Shown: positions 9,063-18,658, numbered from the stretch's first letter. The stretch is 64,000 bases of DNA from UBA11865 sp963749825 (GCA_963749825.1 CAVVOI010000009.1:806001-870000), one strand, 5' to 3'. A program made the numbers and translations. Notes: generated by a model from the letters alone, not told the origin.

Positions 9063-9707
9063 CTAACCTAATTGGATGAGATGAGTCTGGTGGATTGCTT
9101 TTCTGGCAAAACGGATAAGCCATGTATCTTCACGGCCTATGCCATTCCAACTGGCTACGATCTGCAAGCCAACTTGCTCTAGCATACCGTCTAGCGCCGC
9201 CGGCTGCCAAAGGCAGAAGAAACGTGGCTTATTGTAAGGATTTGTTTTCCAACTCTCACCAAAACCCTCTTTAAGGGAAAGGTACAACAGGCCACCCGGC
9301 AGTAGCAGACGGGTTAATTCCATTAGAGTATTAGGTGTCTCATCGCGTGGGATATGTAACAATGAGGCAGATATCCAGAGGCCTCCGAAAGTTTCACTAA
9401 ATGGCAAATGACGCATATCTGCTTGAACGAACTCGCCAGGAAAATTGCGCTTGCCGGTTGCTAGCATTTTCCAGGAAAGGTCAAGCCCGATTACATTTAA
9501 TCCATAACCCTTGAGTTGGGCGGTATCGAATCCAGGACCACAGCCAACATCCAATATTGGCTGCTGATTCAGGTTGTAAACAGTTAGCATGGAAACGAAG
9601 CGTTCAAATTGGACTTCAAGAGGCGATCTATCATGCCACCGGGTTAAATAATCGGCCGCGATGGCATCGTAGGTCTTGATCGTTTGATCCTCAATATTAT
9701 TATTCAC
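9063..9707 (-). CDS. Class I SAM-dependent methyltransferase
   Basis: A 214-residue enzyme with a Rossmann-type SAM site: motif I is ILDVGCGPGFDT, motif II ends VIGLDLS, and a post-motif FVQADMRHLPF binds the adenine ring. The family (Methyltransf_11/25) methylates small molecules or proteins, and substrate cannot be inferred. It sits between the histidine phosphatase and the Mrr-type gene, all on the minus strand with gaps of 25-35 bases, so they may be cotranscribed. Confidence 0.85.
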   Translation of the reverse strand: MNNNIEDQTIKTYDAIAADYLTRWHDRSPLEVQFERFVSMLTVYNLNQQPILDVGCGPGFDTAQLKGYGLNVIGLDLSWKMLATGKRNFPGEFVQADMRHLPFSETFGGLWISASLLHIPRDETPNTLMELTRLLLPGGLLYLSLKEGFGESWKTNPYNKPRFFCLWQPAALDGMLEQVGLQIVASWNGIGREDTWLIRFARKAIHQTHLIQLG

Positions 9708-9732
9708 AGTTGATAGGAATGGTCGTGTCTAT

Positions 9733-10434
9733 CTAGACCAGAGAGTTGCCTATAGCTACCAAGGTGTCGCCATCGATTAGCGTGATTGGCTTGCCAATAG
9801 ACCATTTTCGCGCTGCATCGGAAATGTCGGCTGTCGTGACAAGAAAGGCTCTTGCGGCGCGTTCATGAAGCAGAGTACCAAAAAGGTCCCGGACTATATC
9901 TTCTCCCACCGTGTCCCGATAACGCTTACATTGCACAACAGCCCGTTTGGACCCATCGCCAAAAAGCTCGAGATCTACGCCATGGTCTCCACTGCCACCT
10001 CTTACGACAACCTTGTAGCCCTTTCGACGGAACAGACTCGCGACATAGTGTTCGAATTCTTTAGGATTCAACTCCAACAACTGATCGAGGTCGAGGCTAT
10101 ATATTTTGCTACGGTTTCTCGGTTTCAACTGTCGCCAAAGCAATCCCACCCAGACCAGGATCAGTGTCATCGCAGCTGCCATTTCCATTAGATCTAACAA
10201 TTCGGTAAGTGGCGACGGCAACGACTGAGTCCAAATTGGCTGATTTAGCCACCGGTACACTAACCAGACTAGATACAGGCAAGTTAAGGCAATTATTATC
10301 AGCCAGCCACTGATAAATCCGCGCTTACGATAGCTGGATTTATTCTGAGTAGCAATTTTCTGGTTATCACCTAACAAATAATTTCGAGCAACCATAACGG
10401 AGACGATTTTAGGTATTCTGTTCAAAAATACCAA
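9733..10434 (-). CDS. Membrane-anchored Mrr-type restriction endonuclease
   Basis: A 233-residue protein. Two hydrophobic segments (about residues 40-62 and 83-102) precede a C-terminal Mrr_cat nuclease domain. That domain shows the PD-(D/E)xK order: PKEFEHYVASLFRRKGY, then the metal Asp in GDHGVDLEL and the QxK motif in VVQCKRY. Soluble Mrr cleaves modified DNA; membrane-tethered versions are common in bacteria and their targets are unknown. There is no methylase partner in a restriction sense nearby. The start may also be one of the internal Met codons before the first membrane segment. Confidence 0.82.
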   Translation of the reverse strand: MVFLNRIPKIVSVMVARNYLLGDNQKIATQNKSSYRKRGFISGWLIIIALTCLYLVWLVYRWLNQPIWTQSLPSPLTELLDLMEMAAAMTLILVWVGLLWRQLKPRNRSKIYSLDLDQLLELNPKEFEHYVASLFRRKGYKVVVRGGSGDHGVDLELFGDGSKRAVVQCKRYRDTVGEDIVRDLFGTLLHERAARAFLVTTADISDAARKWSIGKPITLIDGDTLVAIGNSLV

Positions 10435-10449
10435 ATCACCGGCTATGAT
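10421..10449 (+). promoter_or_regulatory. Possible promoter for the phosphate transporter
   Basis: TTCAAA (10421-10426) and TATGAT (10444-10449) are separated by 17 bases. Transcription would begin near 10456, inside a longer reading of the transporter frame, which supports its start at 10532. Confidence 0.35.
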
Positions 10450-10531
10450 CGAAGGGCTTCAATTTTATGTTGGAGCAGTTTTTATCGAAGCAACTATTGA
10501 CCTGACCTGGTTGGCTGGGGACAATAAACGC

Positions 10532-11533
10532 ATGGATATCCCCCCCGCATTTGCCATTCTCTTTGTTATGGCCTTGATCTTTGGATTCCTCGATGGTTTC
10601 CACAATAGCGCGAATGTAGTCGCAACGGTGATATCGTCACGAGCAATGAGTCCTCGCCAATCCCTGACTTTGGCTGCGGTTGCGGAATTCATCGGCCCAT
10701 TTTTGTTTGGCACGGCCGTCGCCAAAACAATAGGCGCTGACCTGGTTGATCCGGAAGCTGTGACAGTTCCAATTGTCGCGTCCGCGGTATTGTCTGCAAT
10801 TCTTTGGAAAATATTGACATGGTGGTTGGGATTGCCGGCAAGTTCATCTCATTCCCTATTCGGTGGGTTGATTGGCGCTGTTATCGTTGGCGCTGGAATA
10901 AGGGCCTTACAAATTGGCGGCGTCCGAACGATATTTTTGGCCTTGCTGCTTTCCCCAGTGTTGGGATTAGTAGGTGGCTACATAGTCATGGCTGCGACGC
11001 TATTCTTTACTAAAGGAGCGTCCCCGGCCATCAATACCCTCTTCAAGCGAGGGCAAATTCTTACATCAACCGGTCTAGCGTTGACCCACGGTAGTAATAA
11101 TGCACAAAAAGTCATGGGTATTATTGGTTTGGGCTTGGTTAGCACAAGCATGGCAGATGATGTGACGTCAACCAACTGGATCGTGGCGAGCGGCGCCGCT
11201 GCATTGGCTTTAGGCACATTCCTTGGTGGTACCAGGCTTATCAGGACGATTGGAGCGAAGTTCTATAAGATCCGACCCGTCCATGGGTTTACTTCGCAGG
11301 CAACAACGGCGATGATCATATTGGGGGCGACGATATTGGGCGGTCCTGTTAGCACAACCCAGGTCGTTAGCTCTGCCATAGTTGGTGTTGGCGCTGCAGA
11401 AAGATTGAATAAAGTACGCTGGCTGGTCTTTCGTGATATTGCCGTAGCCTGGCTCGTGACTCTACCAGCGACAGCTCTCATCGCGGCGGTTCTGCTATGT
11501 CCAATGGATTACTTCTTGGAATTGTTCGTTTAG
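10532..11533 (+). CDS. pit: Inorganic phosphate transporter, PiT family
   Basis: About 333 residues and roughly ten membrane helices. The two PiT signature repeats are visible: GFLDGFHNSANVVAT near the N-terminus and THGSNNAQKVMG in the second half. PiT proteins couple phosphate or metal-phosphate uptake to H+ or Na+. The frame is open back to an ATG at 10445. I prefer 10532 because PiT proteins normally begin just before the first signature, a GGGGA lies upstream, and a possible promoter overlaps the earlier ATG. The DUF47 gene follows, the common PiT partner. Confidence 0.9.
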   Translation: MDIPPAFAILFVMALIFGFLDGFHNSANVVATVISSRAMSPRQSLTLAAVAEFIGPFLFGTAVAKTIGADLVDPEAVTVPIVASAVLSAILWKILTWWLGLPASSSHSLFGGLIGAVIVGAGIRALQIGGVRTIFLALLLSPVLGLVGGYIVMAATLFFTKGASPAINTLFKRGQILTSTGLALTHGSNNAQKVMGIIGLGLVSTSMADDVTSTNWIVASGAAALALGTFLGGTRLIRTIGAKFYKIRPVHGFTSQATTAMIILGATILGGPVSTTQVVSSAIVGVGAAERLNKVRWLVFRDIAVAWLVTLPATALIAAVLLCPMDYFLELFV

Positions 11534-11598
11534 AATTATGCTATTATTGACTAGCAGGCGAGGATCATCTAGATTTCTAGTAGCCAGAGGAGAATCAT

Positions 11599-12228
11599 AT
11601 GCGACGGTTTCGAGATATCTTTAGACCTCGTCAAGACCGATTTTTGCAGCTACTGATTCAGCAGGCCGAATTTGCCGTCGAAGCGAATGAAATGTTGCTT
11701 AAATATTTGAATAAGCCCACTGACAAGATCGCCGGGCAACTACGTCAAACTGAAAAAGATGCAGACGAGGTCCGCAGAATCCTGGTCGACGAGTTGAACA
11801 GGACATTCGTAACGCCGATGGATCGTGAAGATATACATGCCTTGTCTCGTAACCTTGATGATGTTATCGATTACGCATATTCCACGACAGAAGAAATGGA
11901 GATCTTGGGTATCGCTCCGAATGACTACCTGAAGCGTATGGCCTCCTTGTTACGCGATGCATCAGTTGAATTGCATATGGGCATGCTAAGATTGAAGGAT
12001 CATCCGGGTGTCACCAACGAACATGCTCAGAGAGCAAAGGCACTTGAGAACCGGGTTGAGCGCGTCTATTGGGAAGCCTTGGCAGATTTATTCGACCAAC
12101 CACAGGATATAGAACATATTATGGAGATCCTAAAGCTACGAGAAGTCTACCGGCATCTGAGTAATGCGGCCGATAGAGGCGATGAAGCAGCAAATCACCT
12201 AAGCGATATCGTGGTTAAGTTGACATAA
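11599..12228 (+). CDS. DUF47 (PhoU-like) partner of PiT
   Basis: A 209-residue all-helical protein of the DUF47/YkaA family, distantly related to PhoU. It begins MRRFRDIFRPRQDRFL, as the family does, and contains the acidic helix pairs DADEVRR and DREDIHALSRNLDDVIDY that bind metal clusters in PhoU-type folds. AGAGGAGA is the ribosome site. Proteins of this family are usually encoded with PiT transporters and are thought to regulate them. The 65-base gap and shared strand suggest one operon here. Confidence 0.88.
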   Translation: MRRFRDIFRPRQDRFLQLLIQQAEFAVEANEMLLKYLNKPTDKIAGQLRQTEKDADEVRRILVDELNRTFVTPMDREDIHALSRNLDDVIDYAYSTTEEMEILGIAPNDYLKRMASLLRDASVELHMGMLRLKDHPGVTNEHAQRAKALENRVERVYWEALADLFDQPQDIEHIMEILKLREVYRHLSNAADRGDEAANHLSDIVVKLT

Positions 12229-12333
12229 TGGCATATCAGGGTATATCTCTAGCTTTTCCTCCAAAATAATGTGACGCAGGCTGTGACAAGTCAACCGAAG
12301 ACCAACGATATTGTGACGATGCTTCCCCGCCTA

Positions 12334-12362
12334 TTGGCTGAATACGGCCCCTGAGCTACAAT
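12334..12362 (+). promoter_or_regulatory. Sigma70-like promoter for rfbB
   Basis: TTGGCT (12334-12339) and TACAAT (12357-12362) are 17 bases apart. The predicted start of transcription is about 30 bases before the gene's ATG at 12402. Confidence 0.5.
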
Positions 12363-12401
12363 GCGCCGCGTCTGATCTATTTCCTGACGAGAGGTGTATT
12401 C

Positions 12402-13424
12402 ATGAAGAATTTTCTTATTACTGGTGGGGCGGGATTCATCGGCTCAAATTTCGTCGTCTCACTACTCCAAAAGTACCCTGATTACAATGTTGTCGTCTAT
12501 GACAAGCTGACCTACGCGGGCAACCTGGAAAACCTACTACAGGTTTCTGATGACCCTGGCTACACCTTTGTTAAAGGTGATATTTGTAATGCCTCATTGG
12601 TATCGGAGACAGTTCAGAAGCATCAAATCGATACGATCGTCAATTTCGCGGCAGAAACCCATGTCGATCGTTCAATCATGGATCCCGACGCCTTCATGAA
12701 TACAAATGTGCAAGGCACATATGTATTGCTTGAAACAGCAAGAAAATTAGGATTGGAAAGGTTTCACCAAATCTCAACGGATGAAGTATACGGCGATGTC
12801 CCAGAAGGGATTGCCAGCCGGGAAGGTGACCCGGTTGCACCTCGCAGTCCATATGCCGCCAGCAAAGCCAGCGGCGATCTGATGACCTTGGCCTTTTACA
12901 CGACTTACAAATTACCAGTAACCATCACTCGGGGAGCAAATAACATCGGACCCTATCAATATCCTGAAAAGGTGGTGCCATTGTTCGCGACCAATGCGAT
13001 TGATAATGTCCCTCTGCCTGTATATGGTGATGGACGGCAAAAGCGTGACTACCAGTATGTACTTGATCATTGCCGTGCAATTGATATAGTATTACATAAG
13101 GGAGAGCTTGGGGAAATCTATAATATCGGCACCGGTCATGAAATGGAAAATATGACCATGGTTCGCATAATTCTGGAAACGCTTGACAGACCACAAGATT
13201 TGATTCGCCATGTGGAAGATCGGCCGGGTCATGATCGTCGCTATAGTCTCAACGTGGAAAAAATTCGAGATCTGGGCTGGGAACCGAAGCATTCGCTAGC
13301 GCAAGCCGTTGGAATGACAGCCCAATGGTATAAGGATAATGAATGGTGGTGGCGGAAAATTAAAGAAGGTGAATTTCAAACCTATTATGAAGCCCAGTAC
13401 GGTGACCGGCTTCGCGCTACCTAA
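12402..13424 (+). CDS. rfbB: dTDP-glucose 4,6-dehydratase
   Basis: A 340-residue extended short-chain dehydrogenase. The NAD site is TGGAGFIGSN, the catalytic Tyr-Lys pair is in SPYAASKAS and the active-site Thr/Asp/Glu segment is ISTDEVYGD. The enzyme makes dTDP-4-keto-6-deoxyglucose, the branch point to rhamnose and other deoxysugars. GAGAGG precedes the start. The gene stands alone with its own promoter; rfbA, rfbC and rfbD are not in the window. Rhamnosyltransferase-like GT2 genes at 41-43 kb could use a product of this route. Confidence 0.92.
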   Translation: MKNFLITGGAGFIGSNFVVSLLQKYPDYNVVVYDKLTYAGNLENLLQVSDDPGYTFVKGDICNASLVSETVQKHQIDTIVNFAAETHVDRSIMDPDAFMNTNVQGTYVLLETARKLGLERFHQISTDEVYGDVPEGIASREGDPVAPRSPYAASKASGDLMTLAFYTTYKLPVTITRGANNIGPYQYPEKVVPLFATNAIDNVPLPVYGDGRQKRDYQYVLDHCRAIDIVLHKGELGEIYNIGTGHEMENMTMVRIILETLDRPQDLIRHVEDRPGHDRRYSLNVEKIRDLGWEPKHSLAQAVGMTAQWYKDNEWWWRKIKEGEFQTYYEAQYGDRLRAT

Positions 13425-13542
13425 TAATATTGATTTGTACTGATTCATCGATTCTTCCGATCGGAGTGGTCGCCAGATAAGTTTTCGGGTGACAGCAAGA
13501 TCGATGGTTACTGTAAAAAGAAAATTCCATGTTGGATTTTTG

Positions 13543-14886
13543 ATGAATAGATTCCGCCAGTTATTTTTAGTTCTATTTCTCATTTTCCTGGTTGCATGTC
13601 AAAGAAGTGAGGAGCCGATCGATGATGGAGCCTCTATTCCGGCAATAAGTACGGTTGCTCCGACCTCTACCAGTCAAATGCCTTCGACGGTCGTCGTAAC
13701 CGAATTAGAAAACCAGGAGACACCTAGCCCTGATCCTCAGATGACGGCAACTGATCCTTCCTCGCCGATAATCGAGTCAACGGCAGTGGCAACGCTTACT
13801 CTAGCGCCGGCCGGTGAACCCATACAAAAGATCACTTTGGATGAGGTTGTCTCTGGTCTCTTCAAACCAACGTCTTTGACCAATGCTGGTGACAGACGGC
13901 TTTTTGCGACTGAACAAGCCGGCCGGATCCTCATACTTGATGGCAACGGCATATTGCCTGAACCGTTTTTAGACATTGTGGACAGAGTGGGATCGGTTTC
14001 GTTGGAGCAAGGACTGTTAAGCATTGCCTTCCATCCAAATTACCCGGACGATGGGAGGATTTTTGTAAACTATACAGATAGAGCGGGCTCTACCGTTGTA
14101 TCGAGTTTTCAGGTTTCCCCGGAGAATATTAATAAGGCCAATACATCAAGTGAGCAGCTGATATTGAAGATAACGCAACCTTTCGAAAATCATAATGGCG
14201 GGCAACTTCAATTCGGTCCCGATGGTTACTTATATATTGGTATGGGTGATGGAGGGAGCGCCGGCGATCCTTTAAATTCTGGCCAAGACCTTAGCACCTT
14301 GTTAGGCGCGATACTACGCCTGGATGTCGATACTGAAGATCCTTATACACTACCATTGGACAATCCATTCGTCGGCAGAGACAGTATTCGAAATGAAATT
14401 TGGGCCTCCGGCTTAAGAAATCCCTGGAGATTTAGTTTTGATCGCTGGAGTGGCGATTTATTTATCGCCGATGTTGGCCAGAATCAATGGGAGGAAATCA
14501 ATTTCCAGCCTTTCGCAAGCTCTGGGGGTGAGAATTATGGTTGGAATGTCTTGGAAGCGACTCATTGTTTTCTTCAAGGAAGTTGTGATTCTTCTGAGTA
14601 TGTGTTGCCCGTGGCTGAATACGACCACATAGAGGGTGGTTGCTCCGTGACCGGTGGATACGTCTACAGAGGAGAAAACTATCCTGAAATGAGTGGCAAC
14701 TATCTTTTTGGTGATTATTGTTCAGGACGGATTTGGAGTTTATTTCGGTCTTCAGATGGAGAATGGATATTGAATGATGTCCTGGATAGTGATCTTGCGA
14801 TTTCCAGTTTTGGCGAGGATTCGTCTGGGGAACTATATGTCCTTGATCATAATGGCGGCTCCATATTTCGAGTGGTACCAGATTAG
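13543..14886 (+). CDS. PQQ-type sugar/sorbosone dehydrogenase-like lipoprotein
   Basis: About 447 residues. A signal peptide ends in the lipobox LVAC. A Thr/Pro/Ser spacer follows, then a six-bladed propeller of the glucose/sorbosone dehydrogenase family: LFATEQAGRI, LLSIAFHPNY, YIGMGDGGSAGD, ASGLRNPWRFSFD, DVGQNQWEEIN and YVYRGENYPE. Related enzymes oxidise sugars with PQQ, though many family members have no proven activity. The frame is open to a GTG at 13489 and an ATG at 13504. I chose 13543 because it puts basic residues directly before the hydrophobic core, but no start has a good ribosome site. Confidence 0.8.
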   Translation: MNRFRQLFLVLFLIFLVACQRSEEPIDDGASIPAISTVAPTSTSQMPSTVVVTELENQETPSPDPQMTATDPSSPIIESTAVATLTLAPAGEPIQKITLDEVVSGLFKPTSLTNAGDRRLFATEQAGRILILDGNGILPEPFLDIVDRVGSVSLEQGLLSIAFHPNYPDDGRIFVNYTDRAGSTVVSSFQVSPENINKANTSSEQLILKITQPFENHNGGQLQFGPDGYLYIGMGDGGSAGDPLNSGQDLSTLLGAILRLDVDTEDPYTLPLDNPFVGRDSIRNEIWASGLRNPWRFSFDRWSGDLFIADVGQNQWEEINFQPFASSGGENYGWNVLEATHCFLQGSCDSSEYVLPVAEYDHIEGGCSVTGGYVYRGENYPEMSGNYLFGDYCSGRIWSLFRSSDGEWILNDVLDSDLAISSFGEDSSGELYVLDHNGGSIFRVVPD

Positions 14887-14969
14887 AATCGTTCTTAGAA
14901 CTAACACATACAGATATATTGGGGCCGAATGATAGTGGTTTTCTCGTCGACCGGGGAGTGCCAGCAGAA

Positions 14970-15323
14970 TCAATTTATGTGGATCTTGACCAAGCCATCT
15001 TCCTCTTTAACACTAAAGAATCGCAGCCGACAGACCTCGTCTTCGGGCCATAGAGGCTGGCCTGTTAGGACATCGAAGCGATAACCATGATCCGGACAAT
15101 CAATTCGGCCTTTGTAATAACTTCCCTTAGCTAGATTGCCGGCTGCATGGGGGCAAGCAGCGCTGAAAGCACTTAATTGGCCATTTACTTTGGTTATAAG
15201 AATCGGCTCCCCTGAGATTGTTACTGACAAGAGTTCACCCTCTTTAACATCAGTAATATTGGAAGCTGTCAAAAAGTCGTCCGAATTGTCTTCAGGAATG
15301 GGCTTTGTATTATACAATTTCAC
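14970..15323 (-). CDS. Rieske [2Fe-2S] ferredoxin-like protein
   Basis: A 117-residue single-domain Rieske protein. Cluster ligands are visible as C-x-H in SAACPHAAG and C-x2-H in DCPDHGYRFD, about 17 residues apart. There is no membrane segment, so this is the soluble ferredoxin type that delivers electrons to oxygenases or acts in unknown redox steps. It is not the cytochrome bc Rieske subunit. No oxygenase gene is adjacent. Confidence 0.88.
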   Translation of the reverse strand: MKLYNTKPIPEDNSDDFLTASNITDVKEGELLSVTISGEPILITKVNGQLSAFSAACPHAAGNLAKGSYYKGRIDCPDHGYRFDVLTGQPLWPEDEVCRLRFFSVKEEDGLVKIHIN

Positions 15324-15421
15324 GTGAAAAATTCTTGCTTGGTTGGTGTTGTAAGAATTGCACCGGTTGTAAAAACCACGTCGGAGCTTAACTTCACAGA
15401 GTTTAAGCCAATTTGCATTGG

Positions 15422-17101
15422 CTAACTAGTTTCTCGTTCTTGAGCTGCGTAATCAATGATGAGGCCCAGTTGAGCGGCTGCTTGCATCAATTTCGGCCAA
15501 TCACCTCGTCGAACGACGGCAGCATAATCGCCCATTGATTCGCCGATGAATGGACGGGTTTTTGAATTGTTTCGTAACTTGGTTAGAGTTTCTGCATCGC
15601 GAACTCTGAGTAAGATCACATCTTCCAGGAAGGCTTCTGTTCCATTTTCGGACCAGCGCTCAATGGCCCGATTAGTGGACGAGGGAAGAGGACGCGCGCT
15701 GGCTTTTTCTAAGAAATCACGCAACCTGGCGAATTCAATCCCTTGCTCGTTGGCTCTTGAGAGAGAACCGGGCGTTAAGCGGTACAGGAAAGGCGCTCCG
15801 GGCTGAACGGGCTGGGCATCTGCAATGCGGGCAATCTGAAATCTCTTATAGCGATTGGCATTAAAGGGAACTGCTATCGTAGCGTCATCGTGAACAACCA
15901 CCGGAACGTCAACTTCTGCATTTGAAACTGGTTCGTTTTTTAACCAATCCAAGCATTGTTGGCTGAGGCGATAAGCCATATCATGATTACCATTGCCGAT
16001 GCTTAAGGATACTAATCCCAGCCACGCGCATGGACCAACGATAAGAAAACGTAGCAAACGCCCTTCCACCAAGTCCCAGTTTTCAAAGCCACTCACATAG
16101 TTACCACTGCTAAGATCGCGTATATACCAGGTGTCATAGTTGCCATCCGGTCTTTGGAAATCAGGGTTGTGCTCCTTTATGAAGGCGACCAGATCTGAAA
16201 TCAGGTACCAATTGTCATCACGTGGCATCGCATCTAAGAGCGCTGTCCTGGCTAAGATGGGATCATTTTGCCAACCGCTCCCTTCACAGGCTATTCCAGG
16301 GGTCACGCATAATTCATTCCAGGAGCTATTGCTCCAAGAATCCGCCAAGTCGCGGAGTTGTTCTACTCTGTTCCTCTGAAGCCAGCGGACAATTGGACGA
16401 GCCGGGCGAACACCTTCATCAGTCGCCCTCAAGAGTTCGAGCTCCCATGAACAAGTAAAGAGTAAGGAGAGCCTGTCTGGATTTGAGTTGAGGAGAAAAG
16501 GGCGTAATGTTGATAAGTTATTTTCCTGAACCGCGTTAATTTGAGCCATGGACAATATGGCTGTGATGTCGTCCACAGCATCAGTTGTCTCCGGACTAGA
16601 CTTAGGCGGTTCGTCTAAAGCTGCCAGGTAGGTATCAGGCGATTCGTTAAGTTGGCGCGTCTGAGTATTTTTGGCCGAAAACTGTTGGCTGAATTCAATT
16701 GGCAGATAAAAATACTCCACCAAATCGTGTCCCTCGGATTCGTCAAAAGCGCGATAGAGGAGTCCTCTATACCAGAGAGATTCTGCCGGGCTAATCGGGT
16801 CTAGCCAGGGTTCATCTCGTTCCATTCGACCGGGGCCCATCGGACGCACGGTTCCGAACAATCGCTCGAAAGATCCTACAACAGCGCGCCCATTAGATTC
16901 TATGAGACTCTGTAACGCGGCCGTTTCCTCAGGGCTCAGGTAATTCATTTCGGTTTTTAGGTCGAGTTGACGAAGCGTATCGCTCAAAATCTTAACGCAG
17001 TCCATTTTCTCCGCGCCGGTTAACTCTAGATCCCACCATTCACCAATAACCCTTAATACGATCAGTTCGTGGTCCAGCAACGACTTTTCAAGGCTAAACA
17101 T
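15422..17101 (-). CDS. Protein with helicase-associated (Helicase_C_3-like) domain
   Basis: A 559-residue soluble protein. No helicase motor motifs (Walker A or DEAD/H) are present. The C-terminal 200 residues resemble the XPB/Ssl2-type helicase-associated domain: AVPFNANRYKRFQ, then YRLTPGSLSRANEQG, then LEKASARPLPSSTN. The N-terminal part is helical with a cluster of aromatic residues and is not recognised. In Actinobacteria this domain flanks helicase-like proteins, so a nucleic-acid role is possible but unproved. The lipid kinase gene lies seven bases upstream on the same strand, which looks like an operon. Confidence 0.6.
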   Translation of the reverse strand: MFSLEKSLLDHELIVLRVIGEWWDLELTGAEKMDCVKILSDTLRQLDLKTEMNYLSPEETAALQSLIESNGRAVVGSFERLFGTVRPMGPGRMERDEPWLDPISPAESLWYRGLLYRAFDESEGHDLVEYFYLPIEFSQQFSAKNTQTRQLNESPDTYLAALDEPPKSSPETTDAVDDITAILSMAQINAVQENNLSTLRPFLLNSNPDRLSLLFTCSWELELLRATDEGVRPARPIVRWLQRNRVEQLRDLADSWSNSSWNELCVTPGIACEGSGWQNDPILARTALLDAMPRDDNWYLISDLVAFIKEHNPDFQRPDGNYDTWYIRDLSSGNYVSGFENWDLVEGRLLRFLIVGPCAWLGLVSLSIGNGNHDMAYRLSQQCLDWLKNEPVSNAEVDVPVVVHDDATIAVPFNANRYKRFQIARIADAQPVQPGAPFLYRLTPGSLSRANEQGIEFARLRDFLEKASARPLPSSTNRAIERWSENGTEAFLEDVILLRVRDAETLTKLRNNSKTRPFIGESMGDYAAVVRRGDWPKLMQAAAQLGLIIDYAAQERETS

Positions 17102-17107
17102 GGAGGT

Positions 17108-18022
17108 TCACCTGTCGCCATGCATAACTGGCAATGCCGATTGAAGGGCGGTTATTGATACCTGTCGCACGTTGTCTTCATGATAGGCGAATATTTCGCC
17201 ATCCACATGAATCGGTAGAGCAATATCTGACGTCAATTCAATACGATGGTTTCGGCGCATTGTGACGTAATGTGAGGACACATGCGTTCCACGCATGGCT
17301 TCAGGCAATAATCGAAGCATCGAAGCCCGATTCATGGGATCGACCAGACAACTATCTAACAATCCATCATCAAAAATCGCGTCCGGTGTCAGGTAAAATC
17401 CACCGCCGATTCTCGGTCCCACCCCTACAGCCAACAACAACGCGTATTGTTCGATGAAATCATCATCAAACTGAATTTTTAGATGTGGAGTCTGATAATA
17501 GAAGGCGATTGTCCTTAATGCCGCCAGGGCATAAAGGGCAAATCCATGCACCCTGGTTATGGTCCGGCTCTGAATGCTCACGGTCGCATCGAACCCGATT
17601 CCGAGTCCGTTGGCGACATACTCCTGCCGGCCGCGATCATCGGCAATATGGGCAACGTCAATTAATCGAGCAGATCCAGTAAAAATGTTCTTTATTGCCG
17701 AGTCCAAATCTGAGTATAAACCTAGGCCGGAAGCAAAATCATTGCCTGAACCAATCGGAAGCAAACCTAGGTTTGCTTCCGATCTGCCATCAACCATTAA
17801 GCCATTCACAATTTCATGGATTGTGCCATCCCCACCTGCGGCGATCACTAAATCATATCCCTTGTCTATCGCGTCCCTGGCCAACTCGGTCGCCTGGCCG
17901 GCATTTTCGGTCAGGCTCAGATCTGCGATTGCATATACCTGACATTTTTTGCGAATAGAGTCGGCGGACTCTATAGCCCGACCGTGATCGGCATATGGAT
18001 TTAGAATAACCTTTGTCCGCAC
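17108..18022 (-). CDS. Diacylglycerol kinase family lipid kinase
   Basis: A 304-residue protein of the DagK/YegS/sphingosine-kinase family. The nucleotide loop AAGGDGTIHEIVNG and the conserved LPIGSGNDFA segment are present. The C-terminal beta-sandwich includes DGLLDSCLV. Such enzymes phosphorylate diacylglycerol or similar lipids at the inner membrane face and recycle lipid headgroup by-products. It lies divergent to the membrane gene cluster at 18.4 kb. Confidence 0.9.
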   Translation of the reverse strand: MRTKVILNPYADHGRAIESADSIRKKCQVYAIADLSLTENAGQATELARDAIDKGYDLVIAAGGDGTIHEIVNGLMVDGRSEANLGLLPIGSGNDFASGLGLYSDLDSAIKNIFTGSARLIDVAHIADDRGRQEYVANGLGIGFDATVSIQSRTITRVHGFALYALAALRTIAFYYQTPHLKIQFDDDFIEQYALLLAVGVGPRIGGGFYLTPDAIFDDGLLDSCLVDPMNRASMLRLLPEAMRGTHVSSHYVTMRRNHRIELTSDIALPIHVDGEIFAYHEDNVRQVSITALQSALPVMHGDR

Positions 18023-18388
18023 CTAAGTCTCCAAAGAATGGCCACTAGCGATGATTATTAAGGCCCCAAAAGATTATACGTCACGTTTTTATCGGATGGT
18101 AATCTTGGTTCAAAATAGCGCAAATACTGCGATTGTGACCGATTTGGATTTAGGAGACAACAAGAATTTTGTCGGTATGAATCACTAATACCGACGATGG
18201 AAAAATAAAAACAAAAAAAAATTGCATCAAAGCAAAAAAATTGGCTACTAAAGTACCATATATAGGTGACCTTTTCGGCCTGTCCCCCACCTTTACACCT
18301 TACATAAAACGTGTTATACTCAGCCGCAATTAACGTTACGTCAACTTCTTTTCTTGGCGAGAATCAATTTCGCTGAGCAAAAATCAAT
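18023..18388. other. Divergent promoter region with A-rich tracts
   Basis: 366 bases separate the lipid kinase from the membrane cluster. Runs of A occur around 18200-18240, the kind of intrinsically bent sequence often seen upstream of strong promoters. A good plus-strand promoter is at 18292-18320. I found no ORF or structured RNA. Confidence 0.5.
18292..18320 (+). promoter_or_regulatory. Strong sigma70-like promoter of the membrane cluster
   Basis: TTTACA (18292-18297), a 17-base spacer and TATACT (18315-18320), with a TG extending the -10. Transcription would start near 18327, about 60 bases before the first gene of the cluster. Confidence 0.65.
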
Positions 18389-18655
18389 ATGACCAGTCGC
18401 GGAGTTGAGGACGAAGCATATCTGATTCAAATCGCAGATAAAGTCTGCCAATACGGTTTGCGAGGTGTTGTCCTTGTCGGTCTCGAAGCCGGCAGACCAC
18501 TATCTTTCATAATCGGGCAACTTGTATGGATCTTCCAGCCGGCTATGAGTTTGGTCATTGGTGCTGACGTAATAAAAAAAACGGCGCTCTTGCTGGAAGA
18601 TGAGAAAGCCGTCGATCACTTAATTTATTTGTTGGAGAGCAAGAACAAGGCCTAA
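18389..18655 (+). CDS. First gene of membrane cluster, small protein of unknown function
   Basis: An 88-residue protein. A central moderately hydrophobic stretch (about residues 30-60, FIIGQLVWIFQPAMSLVIG) could be an amphipathic or membrane-inserted helix. The ends are charged. I do not recognise a family. It is the first gene behind the promoter at 18.3 kb. Its stop is three bases before the next start, so it probably belongs functionally to the cluster. Confidence 0.65.
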   Translation: MTSRGVEDEAYLIQIADKVCQYGLRGVVLVGLEAGRPLSFIIGQLVWIFQPAMSLVIGADVIKKTALLLEDEKAVDHLIYLLESKNKA

Positions 18656-18658
18656 GCA

